DNA of 64,000 nt from Collimonas rhizosphaerae (GCF_038896935.1 NZ_JBANDC010000013.1:83050-147049); one strand, 5' to 3'. Counted from the stretch's first letter, positions 15,349 through 24,331 are shown. The notes: generated by a model not told the origin, from the sequence alone. Numbers and translations: made by a program.

Positions 15349-15977
15349 AATCCATCATCACTCTCTGTCTGGCCGCATTCACATTGCTGCTAGGCGGTTG
15401 CGCCACGGTCATCCGCAGCGACGTCACCGCCTTCAACGAATGGCCGGCCGATTTGCCGGACAAGTCCTATGTGTTCGAAACTACGGCGGCGCAAAACAAT
15501 GACCTGGAATATCGCAATTACGAAAACCTGGTGCGGCAGGAGCTGCAGCGCCTGGGATTCGTGCCAGCCGGCAGCGCCTCGCCGCAGCTAAAGGTCGCGC
15601 TTAACTACGGCATTGCTGCGCGCGATGTCCATGTGGTCGAACCGGTAGTGGCGGATCCCATGTGGTACGGCCCTTACGGACCTTATGCCTGGGGCGGCCC
15701 AAGGTTCTACAGCCCGTATTACGATCCGTTCTGGTACGCACCGCAGGTGATCGGCCAGCGCGAATACAACTACCAGCTGTTCCAGCGCCGCCTGAACATC
15801 GCGATCACGCGCGCCGGCAACGGCCAGAAACTGTATGACGTCACGGTCTCCAGCGAAGGCAAGATGAATTCCTTGCCTGCCGTGATGCCGTACATGGTGC
15901 GCAGCGCATTCACCGACTTCCCTGGCAAGAGCGGCGTGCCGCACCAGGTTGAATTGAAAGTCGAAGACCAGAAATAA
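15345..15977 (+). CDS. DUF4136 family outer-membrane-type lipoprotein
   Basis: The 210-residue protein has a lipoprotein signal peptide with lipobox LLGGC (Cys at residue 19), then a DUF4136-like beta-rich domain. A Tyr/Pro/Trp-rich loop (MWYGPYGPYAWGGPRFYSPY) lies near residues 105-125. The function is unknown; members are anchored in the envelope. The ATG at 15345 is chosen because it gives the signal peptide, with AGAGGAA upstream; the longer frame would remove it. Start and stop overlap as ATGA with the transporter gene, so the two are now translationally linked across an island boundary. A strong terminator follows. Confidence 0.88.
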   Translation: MKSIITLCLAAFTLLLGGCATVIRSDVTAFNEWPADLPDKSYVFETTAAQNNDLEYRNYENLVRQELQRLGFVPAGSASPQLKVALNYGIAARDVHVVEPVVADPMWYGPYGPYAWGGPRFYSPYYDPFWYAPQVIGQREYNYQLFQRRLNIAITRAGNGQKLYDVTVSSEGKMNSLPAVMPYMVRSAFTDFPGKSGVPHQVELKVEDQK

Positions 15978-15996
15978 CAAGCCTGTCGGCGGCAAA

Positions 15997-16038
15997 ACGG
16001 CCTGTGTTCCCTTTCACCAGGGACCACAGGCCGTTTTT
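15997..16038. terminator. Bidirectional intrinsic terminator
   Basis: ACGGCCTGTGTTCCCT pairs with AGGGACCACAGGCCGT around a six-base loop, with TTTTT on the plus side and an A-run on the other. It lies between the lipoprotein gene and the convergent small membrane gene and can end both transcripts. Confidence 0.85.
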
Positions 16039-16052
16039 CATCGGGCGCGGAG

Positions 16053-16226
16053 TCAGCTATAAAACCATTCGCTGGCAAACGTGATGAAGCCGATCAGCAT
16101 GACCGCCAGCACCAGTACGATCAGCAGGCGGCCAAACTTGGGTGAACCCTCGCTGCCGCTGGCCTGCTCTTCCGGGTGGTTCATCGGATTTTGCGCATCC
16201 GGCTGCTGTTTCAAGGGGTCGTTCAT
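16053..16226 (-). CDS. Small single-helix membrane protein (57 aa)
   Basis: A short gene with ATG at 16226 and GAGG five bases upstream. The first 32 residues are polar and rich in Gln, Pro and Asn. A membrane helix follows at about residues 33-50 (LLIVLVLAVMLIGFITFA), and the C-terminus is SEWFYS. I do not recognise a named family. The ribosome site lies inside the last codons of the quinone oxidoreductase gene (start 8 bases from its stop), so the two form an operon. GC-rich codon use is the same as its neighbours. Confidence 0.7.
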   Translation of the reverse strand: MNDPLKQQPDAQNPMNHPEEQASGSEGSPKFGRLLIVLVLAVMLIGFITFASEWFYS

Positions 16227-16233
16227 GCATGCC

Positions 16234-17208
16234 TCAGGGAATCAGGATGGTGGAACCGGTGGTCTTGCGCGACTCCAGGTCGATATGCGCTTGCGCCACG
16301 TCTTTCAAGGCATAGCGCTGGTTGATTTCAATCGTGATTTTTTTGCTGTCCACCATCTGGAACAGGTCGGCCGCGGCCGCATCCAGGTCGGCGCGGCTGG
16401 CGATATAGCTCGGCAGCGACGGCCGGGTAATGGTCAGCGAGCCGCGCGACGCCAGTTCGTTCAGGCTGAACGGCGGCACCGCACCGGAAGCGTTGCCGAA
16501 ACTGACCATGGTGCCGAGCGGCGCCAGGCTGTCCAGCGAACCGATGAAAGTATCCTTGCCGATCGAATCGTAGACCACCGGCACGCCTTTGCCGCCGGTG
16601 ATTTCACGTACCCGCTCGACGAAATTTTCGGTCTTGTAGTTGATCACATGGGCGCAGCCGGCTGCCTTCGCCAGCGCTGCTTTTTCATCGGAGCTGACCG
16701 TGCCTATCATGGTCACGCCCAATGCCCTGGCCCATTGGCTGGCGATCAGGCCGACGCCGCCGGCAGCGGCGTGGAACAGGATGGTTTCGCCGCCGCGCAA
16801 AGGAAAGGTGCGGCGGAACAGGTACTGCACCGTCAAGCCTTGCAGCGTCATCGCGGCGGCGGTATCGAAACTGATGGAATCCGGCAATTTGACCAGGAAC
16901 GCGGCAGGCATCACGCGCGCCTCGGAATAAGCGCCATTCGGGCGCGTGGCGTATGACACCCGGTCGCCTACCTTGACATGCTGTACGCCGGCGCCGACCG
17001 CTTCGATCACGCCGGCGGCTTCCTGTCCCAGGGCGCCCGGCAAGGGCTGTGGATACAAGCCGCTGCGGAAGTAGACGTCGATGAAATTCAGGCCGCAAGC
17101 GACATGCCGTATCCGCACTTCGCCCGGTCCCGGGTCACCGACTTCCACGTCGACATATTCCATCACTTCCGGGCCACCGGTCCGCGACATCCTGATTGCT
17201 TTTACCAT
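16234..17208 (-). CDS. NADPH:quinone oxidoreductase (zinc-free MDR family)
   Basis: This is a 324-residue QorA-type reductase of the medium-chain dehydrogenase superfamily. The N-terminal catalytic domain has GEVRIRHVACGLNFIDVYFR and GQEAAGVIEAVG. The NADPH-binding Rossmann region has AAAGGVGLIASQWARALG, and GxxGxxG-type residues follow near residue 150. It lacks the Cys/His zinc ligands of alcohol dehydrogenases. It reduces quinones or enals by one electron in related proteins. ATG 17208 is preferred to TTG 17226 because GGAGGTGAG lies seven bases before it. A small membrane protein gene follows in the same operon. Confidence 0.92.
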   Translation of the reverse strand: MVKAIRMSRTGGPEVMEYVDVEVGDPGPGEVRIRHVACGLNFIDVYFRSGLYPQPLPGALGQEAAGVIEAVGAGVQHVKVGDRVSYATRPNGAYSEARVMPAAFLVKLPDSISFDTAAAMTLQGLTVQYLFRRTFPLRGGETILFHAAAGGVGLIASQWARALGVTMIGTVSSDEKAALAKAAGCAHVINYKTENFVERVREITGGKGVPVVYDSIGKDTFIGSLDSLAPLGTMVSFGNASGAVPPFSLNELASRGSLTITRPSLPSYIASRADLDAAAADLFQMVDSKKITIEINQRYALKDVAQAHIDLESRKTTGSTILIP

Positions 17209-17275
17209 GATTGCTCTCACCTCCAAATATGCGTCAAATTGCCGCTTTTTTTAATTGTGTTGCTTTTTTAAATCC

Positions 17276-18187
17276 CTATGATTTCTTTTTCGAAATCAGG
17301 TAAATACCCGCCAACACCAGCCCGGTCCCGGTCAGCTGGATCGCCGTAACCGGTTCCGCCAAAATCAAGGCCCCCAGGAACAGGGTGGAGACCGGCCCGA
17401 CCATGCCAGCCTGCGCCGCAGTCGCAGGGCCGATGCGGGCCACCGCGACCATGGTCAGGAATACCGGCAGCACCGTGCAAAACACGGCATTGATGACCGA
17501 CAGGCCATATACCGCCGGCTGCTGCTGCAACAGGACCTGCCACGGCCGCAACAGCAAGAACTGCAGGATGCAGGCGGCGCACGATACGCACATTGCATAC
17601 GCCACCAGCCGCATCGCCCCGACCCGGCTAACCAGTTCCCCGGACAGCATCAGGTACAGTGCGTAACTGACCGCCGCGCCCAGCACCAGCGCACTGCCGA
17701 GGCCGACATTCGCGCCTCCCAGGCGCACATCGTGCAGGAACACCAGCACCGTCCCCAGGTAGGAAATCAGCAAAGCCCCCCACTCCAGCCAAGTCACCCG
17801 GCGCCCATAAAACAGGAACGACATCAGCAGCACGAACGAGGGCGTCAAGAACAGTATCAGGCGCTCCAGCCCGGCAGAAATATACTGCAAGCCGAGAAAA
17901 TCCAGAAAGCTCGACAGGTAATATCCGATCAATCCCAGAACCACGATCCGCACCCGGTCCTGGTTCGCCAGCGGCGCTTCGCTGCGCGCCTTCCACAATG
18001 CCACCGCGGCGAACAGGGGCAAGGCGAATAGCATGCGAAACGTGATCAGCAATACGGCGTCGACCGGATAACGGTAAATCAGCTTGGCGACAATGGCCTT
18101 GGCAGAAAACAGGATGGCGCCGGCAATTGCAATTGCCAAGCCGCCAAGAAAAACCTGGCGGCCGCCAGGCTGCAACTTGCCGCTCAT
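17276..18187 (-). CDS. EamA/DMT family transporter
   Basis: The 303-residue inner-membrane protein has ten predicted helices and the two tandem EamA repeats of the drug/metabolite transporter superfamily. The end of the second repeat is visible as LGALILAEPVTAIQLTGTGL followed by VLAG. Substrates in the family are amino acids, nucleosides and other metabolites and cannot be told from sequence. It ends 67 bases before the qor start on the same strand. The gap of about 130 bases on its other side, before the HerA-like gene's stop, holds no gene. Confidence 0.88.
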   Translation of the reverse strand: MSGKLQPGGRQVFLGGLAIAIAGAILFSAKAIVAKLIYRYPVDAVLLITFRMLFALPLFAAVALWKARSEAPLANQDRVRIVVLGLIGYYLSSFLDFLGLQYISAGLERLILFLTPSFVLLMSFLFYGRRVTWLEWGALLISYLGTVLVFLHDVRLGGANVGLGSALVLGAAVSYALYLMLSGELVSRVGAMRLVAYAMCVSCAACILQFLLLRPWQVLLQQQPAVYGLSVINAVFCTVLPVFLTMVAVARIGPATAAQAGMVGPVSTLFLGALILAEPVTAIQLTGTGLVLAGIYLISKKKS

Positions 18188-18316
18188 TGTTTGCCCATGG
18201 TGGAATTGTAATGGGTATGTGAAGATCGCGTTGCTAAGGCAATGGTTAGGAAAAAAACTGCCTCCTGCCGCGGCCCCTGAACGCGATCATTGGTGATGGT
18301 CAATCTCACTTATTCT

Positions 18317-19807
18317 TCACTTCTTCTTCAGCAAAGATCCCAGCACGCCGCGTATCAATTCGCGCCCGACCTGCGATCCGATGGTGCGCGCAGCGGACTT
18401 GACCACTGCCTGCACCAAGCTGTCCTTGCGCCCCGAACCGCCGCCGAGCAGGCCGCCCAGCACGCTGCCCCATGAGCTGCCGGCAGAGTCCGCACCCGCT
18501 CCGGCGCCGTCCTTGCCGGCCGGAGCGGCCGCCACCCGCCCTTTCAGCTTTTCGTACGCGGATTCACGGTCGACCGCAGTTTCATACACCCCGGCGACGA
18601 TCGACGATGCAATCAGCTGCTTGCGTTCGTCGTCGCTGATCGGCCCGATCTGCGACGCCGGCGGCAGGATGAAGGCGCGCTCGACGATGTTCGGCCGCCC
18701 CTTCTCATCGAGGAAAGACACCAGCGCTTCGCCGACGCCGAGCTCGCTGATGATTTGGGCGGTATTCAAATCGGGATTGGCGCGGAAGGTCTCGGCGGCG
18801 GCCTGCACCGCTTTCTGGTCGCGCGGCGTATACGCCCGCAGCGCATGCTGCACCCGGTTGCCCAGCTGGCCCAGCACGGTATCGGGAATATCCAGCGGAT
18901 TCTGCGTCACGAAGAACACGCCGACGCCCTTGGAACGGATCAGGCGCACCACCTGCTCGATCTTTTGCAGCAGCGGCTTGGGTGCTTCGCTGAACAGCAG
19001 GTGGGCTTCGTCGAAGAAGAACACCAGTTTCGGCTTGTCCAGGTCGCCGACTTCCGGCAGGCGCTCGAACAGTTCCGACAGCATCCACAGCAGGAAGGTC
19101 GAATACAGGAGCGGCGCGTTCATCAGCTTGTCCGCCGCCAGGATGTTGACCACGCCCTTGCCGCTGCCGTCGGTCTGGATCAGGTCGTCGATGTTCAGCA
19201 TCGGTTCGCCGAAGAACTGCTCGCCGCCCTGTTCGCCGATGCCGATCAGGCCGCGCTGGATGGCGCCGATGCTGGCAGCGGAAATATTGCCGTATTCGGT
19301 CTGGAAGCTGGCGGCGTTGTCGCCGACGTGCTGCAGCATCGCCCGCAGGTCCTTCAGGTCCAGCAGCAGCAAGCCATTGTCGTCGGCAATCTTGAACGCC
19401 AGCTGCAATACGCCCTGCTGGGTATCGTTCAGGTTGAGCATGCGCGCCAGCAGCAGCGGCCCCATGTCGGAGATGGTGGCCCGCACCGGATGCCCCTGCA
19501 CGCCGTACACATCCCAGAAAGTCACGGGCGTGGCGGCCCATTGCGGCTCGGCCATGCCGAGCGCCTGCAGGCGCTGCTTGAGCTTGTCCGACGCCGCGCC
19601 GGCCTTGGCCATGCCGGACAGGTCGCCCTTGACGTCCGCCATGAAAACCGGCACGCCGCTATCCGACAGCGCTTGCGCAATCACCTGCAAGGTGACGGTC
19701 TTGCCGGTGCCGGTGGCGCCGGTGATGCAGCCATGGCGGTTCACCAGTGCGGGCAGGAGCGCCAGGTCATGCTGGGCGTTTTTGGCAATCAGGAGAGGAT
19801 TTGACAT
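18317..19807 (-). CDS. HerA-like ATPase of the DUF853/YjgR family
   Basis: The 496-residue protein has Walker A (GATGTGKT, residues 30-37), Walker B (KLVFFFDEAHLLF) and the sensor region GVFFVTQNPLDIPDTVLGQL. Its extent and order match E. coli YjgR. The C-terminus has a glycine-rich linker and a basic tail ending LLKKK. It is related to the FtsK/HerA translocase fold but has no proven DNA role. The gene is divergent from yebC; the about 100-base gap holds yebC's promoter. Confidence 0.9.
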   Translation of the reverse strand: MSNPLLIAKNAQHDLALLPALVNRHGCITGATGTGKTVTLQVIAQALSDSGVPVFMADVKGDLSGMAKAGAASDKLKQRLQALGMAEPQWAATPVTFWDVYGVQGHPVRATISDMGPLLLARMLNLNDTQQGVLQLAFKIADDNGLLLLDLKDLRAMLQHVGDNAASFQTEYGNISAASIGAIQRGLIGIGEQGGEQFFGEPMLNIDDLIQTDGSGKGVVNILAADKLMNAPLLYSTFLLWMLSELFERLPEVGDLDKPKLVFFFDEAHLLFSEAPKPLLQKIEQVVRLIRSKGVGVFFVTQNPLDIPDTVLGQLGNRVQHALRAYTPRDQKAVQAAAETFRANPDLNTAQIISELGVGEALVSFLDEKGRPNIVERAFILPPASQIGPISDDERKQLIASSIVAGVYETAVDRESAYEKLKGRVAAAPAGKDGAGAGADSAGSSWGSVLGGLLGGGSGRKDSLVQAVVKSAARTIGSQVGRELIRGVLGSLLKKK

Positions 19808-19909
19808 GGTTTGGCAGACGTTTTAAGTGGATTTCAATGGATTTCACGAAAGTGCAATATGGTAAAATTGCGCTTTGATTATAGCTAACTCACGCACGAA
19901 AGAATCATC

Positions 19910-20635
19910 ATGGCTGGACACAGCAAATGGGCCAATATCAAGCACAAGAAGGCCGCCACCGACGCCAAGCGCGGCAAGATCTGGACGCGGCTGATCAAGG
20001 AAATCACGGTTGCGGCCCGCATGGGCGGCGGCGACATCGACGCCAATCCGCGCCTGCGGCTGGCGGTTGACAAGGCGTCCGACGCCAATATGCCGAAGGA
20101 TAACGTCACCCGCGCGATCCAGCGCGGCAGCGGCGGCCTGGAAGGCGTCAACTATGAGGAAGTGCGCTACGAAGGCTACGGCATCAACGGCGCCGCGATC
20201 ATTGTCGATTGCATGACTGACAACAGAATCCGCACCGTGGCCGAAGTTCGCCACGCGTTTTCCAAGTTCGGCGGCAACATGGGCACCGAAGGTTCGGTGG
20301 CTTTCATGTTCAAGCATTGCGGCCAGCTGCTGTTCGCGCCGGGCACCAATGAAGACGCCCTGATGGAAGCAGCGCTGGAAGCCGGCGCCGAGGATGTCCT
20401 CACCGACGACGAAGGCGGGATCGAAGTCATTTCCGCGCCGCATGATTTTGCCGCGCTCAAAGGCGCATTGGAAAAATCCGGCTTCAAGGCTGAAATGGCG
20501 GAAATCATCATGAAGCCGGCGACCGAAACCGTATTCTCGGGCGACGACGCCATCAAGATGCAAAAGCTGCTCGACGCCCTGGAAAACCTGGACGACGTGC
20601 AAGAAATTTACAGCAACGCAGTAATCGAAGACTGA
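19910..20635 (+). CDS. yebC: YebC/PmpR family regulator or translation factor
   Basis: The complete 241-residue protein starts MAGHSKWANIKHKKAATDAK, the family hallmark, followed by NMPKDNVTRAIQRGSGG. It belongs to the TACO1/YebC family. Members have been described as DNA-binding regulators and, in more recent work on the family, as ribosome-associated factors that relieve stalling. It is 14 bases before purD on the same strand, so the two are probably one transcript. AT-rich sequence (TTGATTATAGC) upstream may be its promoter. Confidence 0.95.
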   Translation: MAGHSKWANIKHKKAATDAKRGKIWTRLIKEITVAARMGGGDIDANPRLRLAVDKASDANMPKDNVTRAIQRGSGGLEGVNYEEVRYEGYGINGAAIIVDCMTDNRIRTVAEVRHAFSKFGGNMGTEGSVAFMFKHCGQLLFAPGTNEDALMEAALEAGAEDVLTDDEGGIEVISAPHDFAALKGALEKSGFKAEMAEIIMKPATETVFSGDDAIKMQKLLDALENLDDVQEIYSNAVIED

Positions 20636-20649
20636 CTCGGATCGTTTAT

Positions 20650-21924
20650 ATGAAAATTCTGGTAGTGGGCTCTGGCGGCCGTGAGCATGCCCTGGCGTGG
20701 AAAATCGCCCAATCACCGCGTATCCAAACCGTCTTCGTGGCGCCCGGCAACGGCGGCACCGCGCTGGACCAGCGCCTGGAAAACATCAACATCACCGATC
20801 CTTCGGCGCTGGCCGATTTTGTTGAACGCGAACATGTCGCGCTCACCGTGGTCGGGCCGGAAACGCCGCTGGCGGCCGGCATCGTGAATGTTTTCCGCGA
20901 CCGCGGCTTGAAGATTTTCGGACCGACGCGGGAAGCCGCGCAGCTGGAAAGCTCCAAGGATTTCGCCAAATCGTTCATGCAGCGGCACCACATCCCGACC
21001 GCCGAATACCAGACCTTTTCCGACGTCAATGCCGCCCACCGCTACATCGACCAGAAAGGCGCGCCGATCGTCATCAAGGCCGACGGCCTGGCTGCCGGCA
21101 AGGGCGTGGTGGTTGCGATGACCATCGACGAGGCGCATGGCGCGGTCGACATGATGCTGTCCGATAACCGCCTCGGCGATGCCGGCGCGCGCGTGGTGAT
21201 CGAAGAATTCCTGGCCGGCGAAGAAGCCAGCTTCATCGTCATGGTCGACGGCAAGCACATCTTGCCGCTGGCCACCAGCCAGGACCACAAGCGCCTCAAG
21301 GATGACGACCAGGGCCCGAACACCGGCGGCATGGGCGCTTATTCGCCGGCGCCTATCGTGACGCCGGCGCTGCACGCCCGCGTCATGCGTGAAATCATCA
21401 CACCCACCGTGCAAGGCATGGCCAAGGACGGCATTCCGTTCAGCGGCTTCCTGTATGCCGGCCTGATGATCGACGACAAGGGCAATCCGAAAACGCTGGA
21501 ATTCAACTGCCGCATGGGCGATCCGGAAACCCAGCCCATCATGGCGCGCCTGAAAACCGACCTGCTGGCGGTGATGGAACACGCCGTCAACGGCACGCTG
21601 GATACGATCGAGCTGGAATGGGACCGCCGCACCGCGCTCGGCGTGGTGATGGCCGCAGCCGGTTATCCCGACGCGCCGCGCAAGGACGACCTGATTTCCG
21701 GGATTCCCGCCGAGACCGCCGACGCGGTCACCTTCCATGCCGGCACCACCCTCAGCGGCGAGCGCCTGACCACTTCCGGTGGCCGCGTCCTGTGCGTGGT
21801 CGGCCTGGGCGACAGCGTCAAGATGGCGCAGAAGCAGGCATACAACGTGGTCGATGCAATTCATTTCAACGGCGCCCAGTTCCGCCGCGATATCGGCTGG
21901 CGGGCATTGAAGAAACATGCCTGA
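20650..21924 (+). CDS. purD: Phosphoribosylamine-glycine ligase (GARS)
   Basis: The complete 424-residue ATP-grasp enzyme joins phosphoribosylamine to glycine in the second step of purine synthesis. Signatures include the N-terminal GSGGREHALAWKIAQSP, the ATP-binding VIKADGLAAGKGVVVAM, and the metal/active-site LEFNCRMGDPETQPIM. Domain order N, ATP-grasp, C is intact. It lies just downstream of yebC and is followed by a 120-base spacer with an inverted repeat before hemF. Confidence 0.97.
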   Translation: MKILVVGSGGREHALAWKIAQSPRIQTVFVAPGNGGTALDQRLENINITDPSALADFVEREHVALTVVGPETPLAAGIVNVFRDRGLKIFGPTREAAQLESSKDFAKSFMQRHHIPTAEYQTFSDVNAAHRYIDQKGAPIVIKADGLAAGKGVVVAMTIDEAHGAVDMMLSDNRLGDAGARVVIEEFLAGEEASFIVMVDGKHILPLATSQDHKRLKDDDQGPNTGGMGAYSPAPIVTPALHARVMREIITPTVQGMAKDGIPFSGFLYAGLMIDDKGNPKTLEFNCRMGDPETQPIMARLKTDLLAVMEHAVNGTLDTIELEWDRRTALGVVMAAAGYPDAPRKDDLISGIPAETADAVTFHAGTTLSGERLTTSGGRVLCVVGLGDSVKMAQKQAYNVVDAIHFNGAQFRRDIGWRALKKHA

Positions 21925-21962
21925 TCGAGCGGGCGGCTAGCATTTTCTGCGGTATCAAGAAG

Positions 21963-22011
21963 TTGGGGCCAGCGGTTTTCGTCAGGCAAGGACGGACAAC
22001 CCTGGCCCCAA
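21963..22011. repeat. Inverted repeat between purD and hemF
   Basis: TTGGGGCCAG (21963-21972) and CTGGCCCCAA (22002-22011) are perfect 10-bp inverted arms with 29 bases between them. The loop also contains GTCAGGCAAGGAC. There is no T-run. In RNA it would form a long-loop hairpin in the hemF leader, 33 bases before its start. Confidence 0.45.
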
Positions 22012-22044
22012 TTGATTAAACAAGATTCACTACATCACTCCACG

Positions 22045-22977
22045 ATGAGCTCAAACATCACCACCGGCAATCCGGCCAGCGCCGTCAAATCCTATCTGCT
22101 CGACCTGCAGGCGCGCATCGTCGCGGCGCTGGAGCAGATCGACGGCAAGCAGTTCGGCAGCGACCAATGGCAGCGCGCCGAAGGCGGCGGCGGCAATTCG
22201 CGCATCATCGAAGAAGGCAATGTGCTGGAACGCGGCGGTGTCGGTTTTTCGCACGTGATGGGCAAGAGCCTGCCGCCGTCGGCCGCCGCCAACCGGCCTG
22301 AACTGGCCGGCCGCCAGTGGGAAGCGATGGGCGTGTCGCTGGTGATGCATCCGCGTAATCCGTTTGCCCCCACCGTGCACATGAACGTGCGTTTCTTCAT
22401 CGCCAGCGCAGAAGGCCAGGAACCGGTCTGGTGGTTCGGCGGCGGCATCGACCTGACGCCGTATTACGGTTTTACCGAAGACGTCGAACACTTCCACCGC
22501 AGCTGCCGCGACGCCCTTGCCCCTTTTGACAACGAGGCCGGCCAGCAGCTGTATCCGCGCTTCAAGCAATGGTGCGACGACTACTTCTACCTGAAACACC
22601 GCAAGGAACCGCGCGGCGTCGGCGGCATTTTCTTCGACGATTTCAACCAGCTGGGCTTCGACCGCAGCTTCGCCATGATGCAAAGCGTGGGCAATGCCTT
22701 CATCCCGGCATATACCCCGATCCTGGCGCGCCGCAAGGATATTCCCTACGGCGAAACCGAGCGGGATTTCCAGGCATATCGCCGCGGCCGCTATGTCGAG
22801 TTCAATTTAGTGTATGATCGCGGCACTTTGTTCGGTCTGCAATCCGGGGGACGTACCGAGTCCATCCTGATGTCGATGCCGCCCGTGGTCAAGTGGCGTT
22901 ACGACTGGCAACCGGCGGCAGGTAGCCCGGAAGCCAAGCTGTACACCGATTTTCTGATCCATCGCGAGTGGGTGTGA
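22045..22977 (+). CDS. hemF: Oxygen-dependent coproporphyrinogen III oxidase
   Basis: The 310-residue enzyme performs oxidative decarboxylation of coproporphyrinogen III to protoporphyrinogen IX in haem synthesis. Visible blocks are GGGGNSRIIEEGNVLERGGV, MHPRNPFAPTVHMNVRFF, WWFGGGIDLTPYYGFTED, and RYVEFNLVYDRGTLFGLQSG. Together these give the complete family pattern. ATG 22045 gives the usual family length; TTG 22012 would add 11 residues. The stop codon overlaps the nadD start (TGATG). Confidence 0.97.
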   Translation: MSSNITTGNPASAVKSYLLDLQARIVAALEQIDGKQFGSDQWQRAEGGGGNSRIIEEGNVLERGGVGFSHVMGKSLPPSAAANRPELAGRQWEAMGVSLVMHPRNPFAPTVHMNVRFFIASAEGQEPVWWFGGGIDLTPYYGFTEDVEHFHRSCRDALAPFDNEAGQQLYPRFKQWCDDYFYLKHRKEPRGVGGIFFDDFNQLGFDRSFAMMQSVGNAFIPAYTPILARRKDIPYGETERDFQAYRRGRYVEFNLVYDRGTLFGLQSGGRTESILMSMPPVVKWRYDWQPAAGSPEAKLYTDFLIHREWV

Positions 22978-23678
22978 TGGGCAGCTCCCCTGTGACATCC
23001 AGCCAGCTTGTTCATCCCGAGGCCCAGCTCCGGCCATGCATTGCGGTTCTCGGCGGCAGCTTCGATCCGGTCCATAATGGCCATGTCGCGCTGGCGAAGT
23101 ACTTCGTGACCTTGCTGGCGCCGGATGAATTGCGGGTGATTCCTGCCGGCAACCCATGGCAAAAGCACGGGCTGGAAGCCACGCCGGAACAGCGGGTGGC
23201 GATGGTAGAGCGTGCATTCAGCCGGCAAAGCGTGCCTTTGGTGATCGACCAGCAGGAAATCCGGCGGCACACCGCGACGTATACGATAGATACGCTGCAA
23301 GCCTTGCGGTCCGAACTTGGACCGCAGGCGTCTATCGTATTCCTGATGGGCGCAGACCAGTTGCAGCACTTGAATACCTGGCAAGGCTGGGACCGCCTGT
23401 TTGACTATGCCCACCTGGGCGTTGCTTCGCGGCCCGGGTTCGCCATGGATGCATCGCAGGTTCCGGCCGAGGTCACGCGCGAATTCACACGCCGCGCCGC
23501 CACCCCGGAACAGATTCGCCAGAGCGCGCACGGTTTGACCTATCTGGCGCAGAACCTGGCTGTAGACATTTCGGCAACGGAAATTCGTGCCGCGCTGCAC
23601 AACGCAAAAAGACCCGACACGCTGGTCCCGGCCGCAGTACTGGACTATATTGAACAACATCATCTCTATAAGAATTAA
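22977..23678 (+). CDS. nadD: Nicotinate-nucleotide adenylyltransferase
   Basis: The 233-residue enzyme adenylates nicotinate mononucleotide in NAD synthesis. The nucleotidyltransferase motif GGSFDPVHNGHVALAKY lies near residues 21-37. The adenylate-binding pattern near the C-terminus (AVDISATEIR) replaces the classic ISSTxIR with ISATEIR. It starts at the ATG overlapping the hemF stop. The roughly 19 residues before the catalytic domain are an unconserved extension. It abuts rsfS with no gap, so hemF, nadD, rsfS and rlmH probably form one transcript. Confidence 0.95.
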   Translation: MGSSPVTSSQLVHPEAQLRPCIAVLGGSFDPVHNGHVALAKYFVTLLAPDELRVIPAGNPWQKHGLEATPEQRVAMVERAFSRQSVPLVIDQQEIRRHTATYTIDTLQALRSELGPQASIVFLMGADQLQHLNTWQGWDRLFDYAHLGVASRPGFAMDASQVPAEVTREFTRRAATPEQIRQSAHGLTYLAQNLAVDISATEIRAALHNAKRPDTLVPAAVLDYIEQHHLYKN

Positions 23679-24308
23679 ATGGATATCAAAAAACTACAAA
23701 GTCTCGTCATCGATGCACTCGAAGACGTCAAAGCACAAGACATCCGCGTCTACGACACGGTCCACCTGACCGGCCTGTTCGACCGCATCGCGATCGCTTC
23801 CGGCACCTCCAACCGCCAGACCAAGGCACTGGCCGCCTCGGTACGCGACAAGGTCAAGGAAAACGGCGGCACCATCCTCAGCGTCGAAGGCGAAGACACC
23901 GGCGAATGGGTGCTGGTCGACATGGGCGACATGGTAGTGCACATCATGCAGCCGGCGATCCGCGCGTATTACCGCCTGGAGGAAATCTGGGGCGACAAGG
24001 AAGTCAAGTTCGGCGCCGCCAAGCGGATTTCCACCCGCACCGCAGCCGAAGAAGAAGCGCCGAAGAAGATTTCGCGCCACCTGACGACTTCGCAGGCACT
24101 GAAACCGGAAGACGACACACCGAAAAAGGCGCCTGCGCGCAAGAAACCGGTCAAGACTGACGGCGCCAAGAAGGCGGTCGGCAAAACCATCAAGGTGGCG
24201 CCGTCGAAGAGCTCGATCCCGCCGAAGAAGACTGCGGCGCCAAAGAAAGCGCCAGCCAAGAAACCCGCTGTCAAGCGCGCTCCGGCAAAAACCAAGGCAG
24301 CTGAATAA
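23679..24308 (+). CDS. rsfS: Ribosomal silencing factor RsfS with basic tail
   Basis: The first 115 residues form the RsfS/YbeB domain (KAQDIRVYDTVHLTGLFDRI, VEGEDTGEWVLVDMGDMVVH and the WGDKEVKFG end). It binds protein L14 of the large subunit and blocks subunit joining in starvation. Residues about 120-209 are a Lys/Ala/Pro-rich, histone-H1-like tail (for example KKTAAPKKAPAKKPAVKRAP) absent from the E. coli protein, which has about 105 residues. The tail probably binds nucleic acid or ribosome surface (inference). The start abuts the nadD stop. Confidence 0.94.
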   Translation: MDIKKLQSLVIDALEDVKAQDIRVYDTVHLTGLFDRIAIASGTSNRQTKALAASVRDKVKENGGTILSVEGEDTGEWVLVDMGDMVVHIMQPAIRAYYRLEEIWGDKEVKFGAAKRISTRTAAEEEAPKKISRHLTTSQALKPEDDTPKKAPARKKPVKTDGAKKAVGKTIKVAPSKSSIPPKKTAAPKKAPAKKPAVKRAPAKTKAAE

Positions 24309-24331
24309 GCTGCCGCGGCCATAGCATCCCC

